Assembly (NCBI GenBank): GCA_964364175.1
Contig: CAYILR010000004.1
Span: 62,001 to 126,000, forward strand
Direction of reading: 5' to 3'
Origin: CAYILR01 sp964364175
Lineage (GTDB): Bacteria > Bdellovibrionota > UBA1018
DNA length: 64,000 nucleotides
The notes beneath the pieces are model-generated. The model saw nothing but the letters and a program-made list of their open reading frames with translations, did no database searches and was not told where the DNA came from. A program made the position numbers and the translations under genes. Positions 25,390-33,325 of the stretch are shown here, in pieces. Position 1 is the stretch's first letter; each line of letters starts with the position of its first letter.

Positions 25390-26737
25390 ATGAACAAGGA
25401 ATCGCTGAGTGGTCGAGTATTGAAATTCATTGCTCAGCAGGAGACCATTGGTGTCCTGCCCAAAGGTGGGGGAATTGCCATTGCAGTTCTAAAAGATGGC
25501 GACGTCATTTTCAGCGAAGCATACGGCCTCAGAGATCGTGAGCGAGATCTTCCGGTCACTTCTGAAACGGTGTTTGAAACTTGTTCTTTGACCAAAGGCT
25601 TTACTTCCGCTGCATGGATGATGGCCATGGAGGAAAAAAAGATCGATCTCAAACAGCCGATCAAATATATCAAAAAAAATGCTCACATTGAACGATTCGG
25701 GAACAACCGAAAAGGTTTCGATCCTAGATGTCCTTTCTCATCGAACAGGGCTCCCAGCCTACGATCTGGTTTGGTATTGGGGATCCTTAGGTCGAAAGGA
25801 ATTCTTGCAGGCAGTGGCAAATCTTCCTCTGGTAGCTGACGCCTTTAGGAAAACATTTTTATACAGCAACCTGATGTACGGAGCGATCGGCCACCTCTTT
25901 GAAGAGATTGTGGGTGAGAGCTGGGAGTCCTATATTTCTCGAAAAATTTTTAAGCCATTAAAAATGAACTCGAGTTCTTTCCGACCCTCCCCCCATGAAC
26001 CAAATACCGCCATCCCCTACATTGGAGTCACACCGACCGAACGTACTGACACTTCGTCGATAGCAGCTGCGGGGAGCATTCGAACCAACCTTGAAGACAT
26101 GACAAAATGGCTGGCCTTTCTTCTCAGTCAGGGAAAAACCTTGAGTGGGGATCACCTCCTTTCCGAATCTGCGGTCCAGTTCATTCAAGAAAAACAGATC
26201 GCTGCCGAGAACGCTAATCCACTTTTTTTCCAAGGACTAGAGTGGTTGTGCCAAGAAGGTGTGGGCTATGGCCTAGGCTGGTTCCTGGGGTCAATGAATG
26301 GGATGAAAGCTGTTTTTCATCCGGGTTTAGTGGACGGATTTTCATCTGCGATAGTGATGATTCCAGAGAAGAAAATGGGTTTGGTCGCATTGACCAATCT
26401 CAACCTCAGCCCGGTGCCTGGTCTCCTCATTCAAGATCTTTTGAAGGCAATTGCGGCCTCAACCCAGAATTCCCCGTGGATCGGGAAGTATGAAAGCACG
26501 GCTTTTGGAACCGTCTCTATTTTCGAAAATGGAAGCGATTGCATTCTTGGGTATCGAAACCACCAATGGCCTTTGAAGCGTAAAGACAATGAATCAGCCG
26601 AATTCGTCATGTCTGGCTTTGGTCTGCAAATCCCGATATCAGTACAATTTGAAATCGAGAATGACCGGGCTAAACGGCTTTCGTTTCCGCTTTCTTTGGA
26701 CCCTACCCTGGCTCCTCAAGTGTTTGTCCGTGTTTAA
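25390..26737 (+). pseudogene. Serine hydrolase (class C beta-lactamase family), frameshifted
   Basis: Two frames together make one beta-lactamase-like protein. 25390-25679 has CSLTKGF (the SxxK nucleophile motif) and IDLKQPIKYI. The frame then changes at an A8 run (25672-25679), and 25679-26737 continues with VSILDVLSHRTGLP, YSNLMYGAIG (the YxN motif) and HPGLVDGFSS (in place of KTG). One A fewer would restore the frame. It may be a sequencing error, a real decay event, or slippage on the A-run. The family hydrolyses amides and esters and includes D-aminopeptidases and esterases. The 3' end overlaps the convergent methyltransferase by 4 bases. Confidence 0.8.
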
Positions 26738-27549
26738 TTAACGAGCTTCGGTGCTAATTTTGGCTTGGTTCCAGTCGCAACGATCCGATTGTAAAAGAGC
26801 ATACAGCCTGGTTCTTGAAGGGCAGAGAAGTACTCTTTCTCGAAACGAGAAAAATGAGACGCTCCCCCGAGAACTTTCTTGAAAAAGGGGGCGGCATGTT
26901 GAATCGCTTGTCGAAGATTATCGACTTCCTGCAAAAGATTCTCTCCCTTGAATTCCGAAGTGATAACGCGCCAATCAACGTTTTGAAACCCTTGTTCAAT
27001 GAGAAGCCTGGGAAGTTTACGCGCCACCAGGAAGTTTACGCTCTTGGCTTCCCTCAAACGAATCAGCGATTTTTTCAAAAAGATTGAAGTGGGATACAGG
27101 TCACCTAGAATTCCTTCCACATCTATGCAGCAAAATGTTCCACCGGGCTTTAACTGTTGAGACAAATTTGAAATGACTTTCTGGGTATCTTGGCTGCTAA
27201 AATGTCTTAAAACATATCGGCACAAAACCGTGTCAAAACGAATGCCTCCCGCAGCTTCCAATTGAAGGAGATTCCGTTGTTCAAACCGGAGGTTTTTCGA
27301 ACCATACTTGGTTTTGGCTGCTTCAACACGGTCAGCTGAGAAGTCCCAGCCGATAACGTTCGTGTCAGGAGCACATTTCGAAAGATACTCCGAAACAATT
27401 CCACTGCCACATCCTGCATCCAAAACTCTTTGACCTCTCTGAATTTTGAGATGACACAATTCTTCCTTAAAATCGAATGCCTTCATTCTTGATTGTCGCT
27501 CAAGACGTTCACTTTCCTCATGCGACTCAAGGACGTATTGATTTTTCAT
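26734..27549 (-). CDS. SAM-dependent class I methyltransferase
   Basis: 271 residues. The Rossmann motifs are complete: VLDAGCGSGIVSEYL (motif I), VIGWDFSADRVEAA (acidic end of strand 2), FDTVLCRYVLRHF (motif IV/V) and LKPGGTFCCID. The substrate is not readable. Its start overlaps the CapA-like gene's 3' end by 23 bases, so both form one operon. The C-terminal ~90 residues would carry acceptor specificity. Confidence 0.85.
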   Translation of the reverse strand: MKNQYVLESHEESERLERQSRMKAFDFKEELCHLKIQRGQRVLDAGCGSGIVSEYLSKCAPDTNVIGWDFSADRVEAAKTKYGSKNLRFEQRNLLQLEAAGGIRFDTVLCRYVLRHFSSQDTQKVISNLSQQLKPGGTFCCIDVEGILGDLYPTSIFLKKSLIRLREAKSVNFLVARKLPRLLIEQGFQNVDWRVITSEFKGENLLQEVDNLRQAIQHAAPFFKKVLGGASHFSRFEKEYFSALQEPGCMLFYNRIVATGTKPKLAPKLVN

Positions 27550-28783
27550 TTTCTCTCCTAACTAAACGCAGCTTTTTGTTTTTTTCATCCATCTCTTGGA
27601 AAACGGTCACCCTGTGAGCATCCTGGACGAAGGTCCGAGTCTTGCCGTCGCGGCAAATTCCTTTCACAACTTTGAGTCGAGCCACTGCACTCTCTCGGAA
27701 CCGAGGATCCGAAAATGGGGTAATCAAGTTCCCTAGTGAATAGAAGATGGGAACCACACGCTCCGGTTCTCTTTGAGTCCGGTAACATTCCATCGGTTGC
27801 ACGACATGCGGATGATGACCGATAACAACATCGAATCCCATTTCCGCAAGGTGATGTCCCAATTCCACTTGTTCAGGGCGCGGGTAGTACTCATGCTCAA
27901 GACCCCAGTGCAACTGTGCGATCACCAAATCAACCTGATTTTTTTTGCAATACTCAATTTGATTTTCGATTTGAGTAAAATCGATTTCTCCGACTTTTCG
28001 AGTGAGATGAGTACGATTGACCAGCCAGGGTTTACCTTCCGGTGTTTTTTTCCCGTTCAACCCAAAGGTATGACAAATCAAGCCCAACTTGATCCCATTT
28101 TTTTCGATGATCGTCGCGGCGAATGAATCCTGCTCGGACTCATTCGTACCTCCAAAACAAATACCTTCTGCCCGCAGTGTGCGGATGGTGGAATTTACCC
28201 CGTCTTCCCCGCAATCCAGGCTATGGTTGTTTGCAGTGGTCATGAAAGTATACTTGCGGTTGTTGATGCCTTTTACGGCGTCAAAGTTTTCACGCCGATA
28301 ATAGAGCGGTGCAGACGACTCAGACGGACTAAACGCGAATGAAGCAGAATCTTCTGAATAAACCACGCATTCCAAGTTCGCCATGGAAACGTCCGCACCA
28401 AAGATCAGATCTGATACCCCTTCGTAAAGAGAGTTCAAAGAATGAGGCAGATAAGGATGATCCATGAGGTCTCCGATGGCAGAGATTTGTAATTCACCCT
28501 CTGACTTGAAACCCTCGGGCAATGCCCATCGGTAATCCATCTGCTTATTAAAAAAAGACTCCAGATCGGAGTTTTTGGCGGCCTTCAAAATAGGAAACTG
28601 CGCTTTGTAGAGCCAATAAATGAGATCCATCCGCCTCATGAACTCATAATCTCCACAGGTAGGGACTGGGTAGCGCCAGAGGCCTGTCACTTTAAAAAAA
28701 GTGATGACGCTGTTGTAAATCAGCCAATCCTTCGCTGAAAGTGTCATGATGTCATTTGCTGTACGAGGTAGGCCCGTGCGCAT
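27527..28783 (-). CDS. CapA-family metallophosphatase-like protein
   Basis: 418 residues from the ATG at 28781-28783. The open frame reaches a TTG at 28882, but that lies over the divergent receiver gene. The PGA_cap/CapA fold is seen in ISAIGDLMDH, GADVSMANLECVV, MTTANNHSLDCGEDG, VIAQLHWGLEHEYYP and VIGHHPHVVQP, which hold the calcineurin-like metal ligands. Members act on poly-gamma-glutamate capsule or are uncharacterised. No signal peptide is visible, so it may be cytoplasmic here, unlike typical CapA. Coupled to the methyltransferase. Confidence 0.8.
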   Translation of the reverse strand: MRTGLPRTANDIMTLSAKDWLIYNSVITFFKVTGLWRYPVPTCGDYEFMRRMDLIYWLYKAQFPILKAAKNSDLESFFNKQMDYRWALPEGFKSEGELQISAIGDLMDHPYLPHSLNSLYEGVSDLIFGADVSMANLECVVYSEDSASFAFSPSESSAPLYYRRENFDAVKGINNRKYTFMTTANNHSLDCGEDGVNSTIRTLRAEGICFGGTNESEQDSFAATIIEKNGIKLGLICHTFGLNGKKTPEGKPWLVNRTHLTRKVGEIDFTQIENQIEYCKKNQVDLVIAQLHWGLEHEYYPRPEQVELGHHLAEMGFDVVIGHHPHVVQPMECYRTQREPERVVPIFYSLGNLITPFSDPRFRESAVARLKVVKGICRDGKTRTFVQDAHRVTVFQEMDEKNKKLRLVRRENEKSIRP

Positions 28784-28883
28784 AGTATATTGAGCTATCG
28801 TAAAGTACTCGGTTATACTTAAGACTTTGTCGCGCCTCCAGTCTTTAGGCGTCCGAATTTTACCAAAAACACTCGTCGACAAA

Positions 28884-29255
28884 GTGGCGCTGACACAAAT
28901 CGATGATGCGCAACCGCAACTGGTCCTGCTCGATAACGATGTCCTGATCCGAACCAGTTGGCAAAATAGCGCAATGAAGAGGGGTCTCGCTCTTACGACT
29001 TTCGCCAGGTATCGGGAATTGGTGGAGGCACTTCCACAGTTTTCAAAAACTACAAAATTTTACATCGATTATGAACTCGACGAGTCGAACGGCGGTGCCG
29101 TTTGCGATGATTTGTATCAGCGGGGATTTGAGGAATTGTTTATTACAACAGGCCATCCACCGGAGAGCTTACCGGGATTACGAAGAGTGCATAAAATCGT
29201 TGGAAAAAGATTTGAAGATTGCTTTAATCCTAATCTCGCAAAACCAAGAATCTAG
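28884..29255 (+). CDS. Stand-alone receiver-domain protein
   Basis: 123 residues from a GTG at 28884; an upstream in-frame start at 28827 would overlap the divergent gene. Receiver features: QLVLLDNDVLI (acidic pair), KFYIDYELDE (acceptor Asp), FITTGHP (Thr) and HKIVGKRF (Lys). The pattern is that of receiver domains cut from hybrid kinases. No output domain, so it may act as a phosphate sink or by protein contact. No cognate kinase gene is seen nearby. Confidence 0.65.
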   Translation: MALTQIDDAQPQLVLLDNDVLIRTSWQNSAMKRGLALTTFARYRELVEALPQFSKTTKFYIDYELDESNGGAVCDDLYQRGFEELFITTGHPPESLPGLRRVHKIVGKRFEDCFNPNLAKPRI

Positions 29256-29324
29256 CTTCAACCATACCTGACTGTCACATAAAAATAATGTCAGGCTACT
29301 CGTGAGATTTGAGTAAAATTTTAA

Positions 29325-30101
29325 TCAATTCGATCGTTTTGAAAACCTCAACCCTTTGATATGCCTCTCATAAAGAGAATCAGGAATGAGAACAGTTTTA
29401 TTGCTTTGCTCCGCAAGAATCGCATAGGCCAGATCATAGTCGGTACTTGCAAGAACCGGAATATTAGAACTCGTGAGAACATTGGTGATTAAGGAGTCTG
29501 ACGAGGAAAGACAGGTCTTGCCGCTAATTTCGTAAAACCGCTCCCAACGAATAGGCGTCGAAAACAGCGCCTGGTCATCCGTTTCACGCACTCCAATGTA
29601 TCGGAGTCCAAGAAGATCAACGAGTTTTTCCCATTCCTCTTTCAAAGAGTCCAAATAGGAAGCGCAGATTTCCTGCCAGCCGTTTTTCCCGCTTTCCGTT
29701 CGTGGTATAAATATTTTTTTGCACTCTTTGAGTCGATGGTCGGTCAGAATCGGAATGTCTTCTTTCGAAGCCTGCGTATCGATCCACAGCCGATGTCGTC
29801 TGAGCTCGATTTTAGCCGCATTTGTGATTTTCCATCGAGTAGACACCCCAAGCATGTCCATGAGAGCTTCCGTCATCAACATTCGCCGTTGGAAATCAAG
29901 ATATTCGGATCTGGCTGCTAAATTCACATAGATTGGAACAGCAAGGTCCACTAAACAATCAAAAAGTTTCACGGAGACCTCGTGATAGTGGTGAGGCTCA
30001 TACATAATAGCAATTAAAAAATTGGTATCCGCAATGATGCCTTTCACTTCATCGTTAAAAATTTCTTCACCGATTTTAGAAAATGGAATGGCCCGTCCCA
30101 C
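29325..30101 (-). CDS. PIN-domain-like putative toxin ribonuclease
   Basis: 258 residues, longer than usual PIN toxins. Acidic residues in the PIN pattern are visible: IIADTNFLIAI near the start, Glu in ARSEYLDF, then DSLITNVL and ASTDYDLAYAI near the end. A ~90-residue insert separates the two halves. It begins 3 bases after the stop of a small upstream gene, the arrangement of a toxin-antitoxin operon with the antitoxin first. Cleavage of RNA is the family role; the target is unknown. Confidence 0.6.
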   Translation of the reverse strand: MGRAIPFSKIGEEIFNDEVKGIIADTNFLIAIMYEPHHYHEVSVKLFDCLVDLAVPIYVNLAARSEYLDFQRRMLMTEALMDMLGVSTRWKITNAAKIELRRHRLWIDTQASKEDIPILTDHRLKECKKIFIPRTESGKNGWQEICASYLDSLKEEWEKLVDLLGLRYIGVRETDDQALFSTPIRWERFYEISGKTCLSSSDSLITNVLTSSNIPVLASTDYDLAYAILAEQSNKTVLIPDSLYERHIKGLRFSKRSN

Positions 30102-30104
30102 TGA

Positions 30105-30311
30105 TTAGACTCCGATATCTTTTGGGTTGTTTAGATGACTATCAGCCGCAATATCATCTTTGCTAGGATGATCCGGATAGTTTTCTTCGGTCACGTCTTT
30201 AATGATCTGCACCAACTCATCTGAGGGCTTTCGTTTCCGCAAGTCATTGAGTCGTTGAATGGCTTTTCTTAGGCCCTCTTTGGAGGGCATGGGTTCATTT
30301 TGTTTCTTCAT
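30105..30311 (-). CDS. Small putative antitoxin
   Basis: 68 residues, highly charged, helical in the first half (GLRKAIQRLNDLRKRKPSDELVQII) with a polar, probably disordered C-terminus. Its stop is 3 bases before the PIN-like gene. Size, charge and position suit an antitoxin whose tail neutralises the toxin. No DNA-binding motif is clear, so the call rests on position. Confidence 0.5.
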   Translation of the reverse strand: MKKQNEPMPSKEGLRKAIQRLNDLRKRKPSDELVQIIKDVTEENYPDHPSKDDIAADSHLNNPKDIGV

Positions 30312-30362
30312 ACAGTTTGTCCTTTCTTACGCTAATTTAACACGGTTTTAAACAGGTATAAT

Positions 30363-30956
30363 TTATTGAAATATAACGGATTTGTCGTTTTGTTCTCGGT
30401 GAGTACCGCTCCACCAATGCCGAATGGCAAGGCTTCGATAACCCGCGCTTCCAGGCTTAAAAAATGGTAGCTGTGCTGCAAATTGTTCTAGCACTTGATC
30501 TTGTTTCTGAGGATCAGGATACGCTTCGCAGAACTGCGCCTCGATGGTCTGAATTTCGGCCTCGTACTGCGCCTCCTCGATTTGCTGAACCTGGCTTTGT
30601 TTCTCCGCGTGGTGCAATCTTTCTGCCTCTCGGCTGATTCGCTTTTGGGCCTCGGTAACAGATTCCATCACCTGCCCCATAGCCATGCTCAAAAATGCCA
30701 ATGGTGAATGGCAGGGTTCACCCGAATTCGGCAAACCCTTGGAGAGCAGGTAACCCACGCAGCTGTCGATCTGGCTCTCAGAATATGATTGCCTGAGTTT
30801 TTCAAAAGCCACCCACTCACTCTCTCGCTTCTTTTCGGGCTGGAGATTTTTAAAATACTTTCTCAACGACTCCGAAGGTTCTGAGAGAGAGTTATTGTTT
30901 TTATATGTATTATTATTTTTGTAGGGGGCTGCTTTTCCGACCGAGGCGGAGGTCAA
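30363..30956 (-). CDS. Replication-protein-like C-terminal module (phage/plasmid type)
   Basis: 197 residues. A Lys/Asn-rich N-terminus (NNNTYKNNN) leads to a helical region with SLRKYFKNLQPEKKRESEWVAFEKLRQSYSE, reminiscent of the C-terminal part of phage and plasmid replication initiators, then a coiled coil rich in Glu/Gln. It overlaps the preceding winged-helix gene by 4 bases. Together they look like a split replication initiator of the island. The function is inferred. Confidence 0.45.
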   Translation of the reverse strand: MTSASVGKAAPYKNNNTYKNNNSLSEPSESLRKYFKNLQPEKKRESEWVAFEKLRQSYSESQIDSCVGYLLSKGLPNSGEPCHSPLAFLSMAMGQVMESVTEAQKRISREAERLHHAEKQSQVQQIEEAQYEAEIQTIEAQFCEAYPDPQKQDQVLEQFAAQLPFFKPGSAGYRSLAIRHWWSGTHREQNDKSVIFQ

Positions 30957-31207
30957 ATTTTGTACCCCGGCGGAGGCTTGAAAACCAACCTCGGTCGGTT
31001 TTGGTCTCCTTGCTCTTTTTCGACAATACCCTTTGAAATCAGACCAGAAACCGCCTCCAAAATTGCAGCTCCACGCAGTCCCGTCATCCGTTCAAGCACG
31101 TTCTTTGAAAGCGGTGCTTTTTTTCGCTGATACGAAATCGTAAACCGAGCGATCAGAAGCGTGAGCTTGATCTCGTTGCGAGTCAGCTCACCCGCCACTA
31201 GACGCAT
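30953..31207 (-). CDS. Winged-helix replication-initiator-like protein
   Basis: 84 residues: LTRNEIKLTLLIARFTISYQRKK, then LSKNVLERMTGLRGAAILEAVSGLISKGIVEKE. This is the pattern of the N-terminal winged helix of phage replication protein O and DnaD-like initiators. The following gene overlaps by 4 bases and probably supplies the rest. Supports a plasmid- or phage-like origin for the island's right part. Confidence 0.55.
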   Translation of the reverse strand: MRLVAGELTRNEIKLTLLIARFTISYQRKKAPLSKNVLERMTGLRGAAILEAVSGLISKGIVEKEQGDQNRPRLVFKPPPGYKI

Positions 31208-31287
31208 GAGAACCGCGTTAGGTAGACGTGTGTAACCCTACTCTAGCTTTTCCATGGCATCTGGGTCCCCTCCCGTGCCAAAAAGTG

Positions 31288-31322
31288 TAACCTATGTGTC
31301 CGGTATCAATTGTTACCTATGT
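31288..31322. mobile_element. IS481-like end remnant
   Basis: Two tandem copies of a TGTAACCTATG/TGTTACCTATG-type sequence followed by TGTCCGG or TGTCTC occur here, with an inverted ACCGGACATA nearby at 31348-31357. Such paired ACCTATGTSTCCGG units are typical of IS481-family ends. No transposase remains. The 218-base gap 31208-31425 shows nothing else. Confidence 0.35.
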
Positions 31323-31425
31323 CTCAGTACTCACAACAGGGTCCATACCGGACATAAAAATAACGCTTCAGAAGTCGTTCCAGCACTTGTCTTAACCTAC
31401 CATACAATGTCAGGATGAATATTGT

Positions 31426-31797
31426 ATGAGTGCGGAAGCAATCCCAGAGAAACTCGAATATTTTATATCTGAAAAAGGGCCTTTTTTGGTGGTTTCCCTC
31501 AACGGAACCATCGCCAAAAATACGACGCCTGTCCTGGACGAGTGTCGGGAAAAAATTACTCAAGCTAACACTAAGAAGGTGATTTTAAGTCTACATGATG
31601 TCTCAAGGATTGATCTCAATGGACTACCAGCACTAGCACAACTGCAGCAGGCTGTCCGAAGTAAACCGGCGACACTGAGGCTTTGTTTTATAAAAAAAGA
31701 TGTCGCACAGACCTTATTTGACAAAGCGATCGTTCGCAAAGACGAGGTCACAATGGATCTAAAAGAAGCTTTAGAGAGCCTCAAAGACGCCCCTTAG
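31426..31797 (+). CDS. STAS-domain protein (anti-sigma-factor-antagonist-like)
   Basis: 123 residues, a single STAS domain: FLVVSLNGTIAKNTTPVLDECREKI, then KVILSLHDVSRIDLNGLPALAQLQQ. The residue usually phosphorylated in SpoIIAA-like proteins (Ser or Thr after D.S..D) is Asn here (RIDLNGL), so phospho-control may be lost. It is followed by a lipoprotein gene. No anti-sigma kinase is nearby. Confidence 0.75.
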   Translation: MSAEAIPEKLEYFISEKGPFLVVSLNGTIAKNTTPVLDECREKITQANTKKVILSLHDVSRIDLNGLPALAQLQQAVRSKPATLRLCFIKKDVAQTLFDKAIVRKDEVTMDLKEALESLKDAP

Positions 31798-31852
31798 GAC
31801 GAGGCTCGTCGGACTGGCGACCTTGAGACGAAGGTGGTACTTTCGAATCAGG

Positions 31853-32281
31853 ATGAAATTTCCGTGGGGATTTCCCATCACATTGCTTCTCACTGCTTGT
31901 GCAGGCTCTGATGCCAACGGGCCTCTGAGTTCGTCGGCCAGCACCGAATGCCCCAGTCATTCTGCTCAAATTCAGGAGGGCGAAGGATTTTTAAGAATTC
32001 TGTGCGGATGCAAAGAGACGACCGGGACTGTAACCGTTTCAGGTGAAACCCTCAAATGTACAGTCTCACCTAATACAACGATTATTTTCCAATACGACGG
32101 AAACATCAGCCCTAAACAAATCCTATCCACAGGTGACCCGACATTTCCTTCCAGCCCAGTTTACTTGCCAGGCTCCGCTAACCCTGTACAAGCCTTCGGG
32201 ATTACTTTGAAGGATGCGGGAACCTATTCCTTTACAGACGCATATTTCGGGGGCCTCAAAGGTTCCATCATCGTTAAATAG
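31853..32281 (+). CDS. Putative lipoprotein
   Basis: 142 residues from the ATG at 31853 (an upstream ATG at 31823 gives a charged extension before the signal). The lipobox is LTAC in TLLLTACAGS, followed by a Ser-rich linker. The C-terminal half (TTIIFQYDGNISP...YLPGSANPVQAFGITLKDAGTYSFTDAYFGGLKGSIIV) has a beta-sandwich pattern reminiscent of cupredoxin-like domains, but His and Cys copper ligands are not clear. Function unknown. Confidence 0.7.
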   Translation: MKFPWGFPITLLLTACAGSDANGPLSSSASTECPSHSAQIQEGEGFLRILCGCKETTGTVTVSGETLKCTVSPNTTIIFQYDGNISPKQILSTGDPTFPSSPVYLPGSANPVQAFGITLKDAGTYSFTDAYFGGLKGSIIVK

Positions 32282-32342
32282 GCAAAACATTCCCGTTTAG
32301 CTGAAAAATCTGCTGCCGATACGAGATTTATAAGGAGGCAGG

Positions 32343-32579
32343 ATGCCCATGAACACGAACAAATCTCTTAAGAAAACTAACTCTACTCAAAATTCAGGTC
32401 CAGAAACCGCTGAGGTTCTTTACCAAAAGCTAGGCAATAAATGGTATGCTTTCTCGCTGATTCAGAATGAGGTATTCGTCGGCTCGATCGACGTGGATGC
32501 CATCACGGAAAAAGAGGCAGCAGAAATCACATCCAAGCAGACCAAAGCTCGCCGAGCTATACGCAGTGGATCAGCATGA
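32343..32579 (+). CDS. Small hypothetical protein
   Basis: 78 residues preceded by AAGGAGG. The sequence is polar with a compact centre (EVLYQKLGNKWYAFSLIQNEVFVGSIDVDAI) and a basic C-terminus. No family is recognised. It overlaps the next gene by 4 bases (ATGA), so the two are translationally coupled. Confidence 0.65.
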   Translation: MPMNTNKSLKKTNSTQNSGPETAEVLYQKLGNKWYAFSLIQNEVFVGSIDVDAITEKEAAEITSKQTKARRAIRSGSA

Positions 32580-32788
32580 GCCAATCCAAAGTTCGCAAAA
32601 TTCACTCAGGAACTTCTTCGAGTCACTCGACTCAAGCACCAGAACGCCCTAGCAAGGGAGCTGGTGCACGTGAGGAAATCACTGATCTCGTCAGAAAAAT
32701 TGGTGAGCTGAGCGGCAAGAATCCAGAAAAAACTGCGAAAATCCTACATGACTGGATTCAACGAAAAGCAGGCAAAAAAGCTGCCTAA
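32576..32788 (+). CDS. Small protein with FliF-C-terminus-like motif
   Basis: 70 residues. A Ser/Lys-rich N-terminus is followed by ITDLVRKIGELSGKNPEKTAKILHDWI, which resembles the FliG-binding tail of the flagellar MS-ring protein FliF (N-P-E-x-x-A-x-x-I-x-x-W-I/L). It may therefore bind FliG-like domains; this is inference from a short motif. It is coupled to the 78-residue gene and overlaps the convergent neighbour by 4 bases. Confidence 0.55.
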   Translation: MSQSKVRKIHSGTSSSHSTQAPERPSKGAGAREEITDLVRKIGELSGKNPEKTAKILHDWIQRKAGKKAA

Positions 32789-33243
32789 TTTGTGCTCAAA
32801 ACTAAAATAACTTGAGCAATGTCTAAATCAGAAAACGATCCGTTCCCAAGAACTCGCTCGGATTCAGTTCGGACATCATCAAAAATCTCACCCAATATGG
32901 CGGTCTTCTCGCCAGTCAATAAATACTCCCGCGCATCTTCTCGAATGAGTTGCAATTGAGCTTTCTCGCTCCCATCGTTCGATTGCGATATCTTGGTCGT
33001 CACAAAAAGCAAAACGCTCCCGCCCGTGGTGCCTGCCACAGCCGGGCCCACTCCGCCTCCAGCGAGGGCAGCTACAATCAGGCCCGTTGAGCTTGCGCCC
33101 CCAGTAGACGCGATCATGATACATCGGCCCAAATTCTCCAGGCCTCCTTCACAAAATCCAATTGCTTTTGCAAACTGAGGGCTCAAAAAAGCCATCATCA
33201 GCGCGCCACAAATTACTGGTTTTTTACTGAAAAAATAATTCAT
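32785..33243 (-). CDS. Exported hypothetical protein with glycine-rich membrane segment
   Basis: 152 residues with a signal peptide ending FAKA. The mature part begins IGFCEGGLENLGRCI (two Cys), then a Gly/Ala/Val-rich hydrophobic stretch (~residues 45-80) and a charged helical C-terminus. The arrangement (Cys, Gly, hydrophobic hairpin, charged tail) is reminiscent of DUF3015 copy 2, but the family motifs are absent. Function unknown. Confidence 0.6.
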   Translation of the reverse strand: MNYFFSKKPVICGALMMAFLSPQFAKAIGFCEGGLENLGRCIMIASTGGASSTGLIVAALAGGGVGPAVAGTTGGSVLLFVTTKISQSNDGSEKAQLQLIREDAREYLLTGEKTAILGEIFDDVRTESERVLGNGSFSDLDIAQVILVLSTN

Positions 33244-33325
33244 AATCCTCCCTTAAAGTAGCTTTCTGGTAAGAAAAAATCGCTGGCTTGTCAATGAACA
33301 AGCAATTAAGTTATAGAAACGCCAC

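Larger units (their letters stand above)
13360..31322. mobile_element. tRNA-Arg-borne genomic island (right boundary uncertain)
   Basis: The left edge is the tRNA-Arg 3' end with the overlapping integrase and an AlpA-like gene. The interior has accessory signalling genes, a degraded hydrolase, a toxin-antitoxin-like pair and replication-initiator-like genes, and then an IS481-like end remnant; more typical core genes resume near 31.4-33.3 kb. No second copy of the tRNA 3' end was found by eye, so the right end given is only where accessory content appears to stop. Confidence 0.45.

Noticed and set aside
31260..31290. CTGGGTCCCCTCCC as the right attachment site of the island
   Set aside because: Only a short, gapped likeness to the tRNA 3' end (TCCGGGTCCGCC). 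The T-arm sequence is missing.
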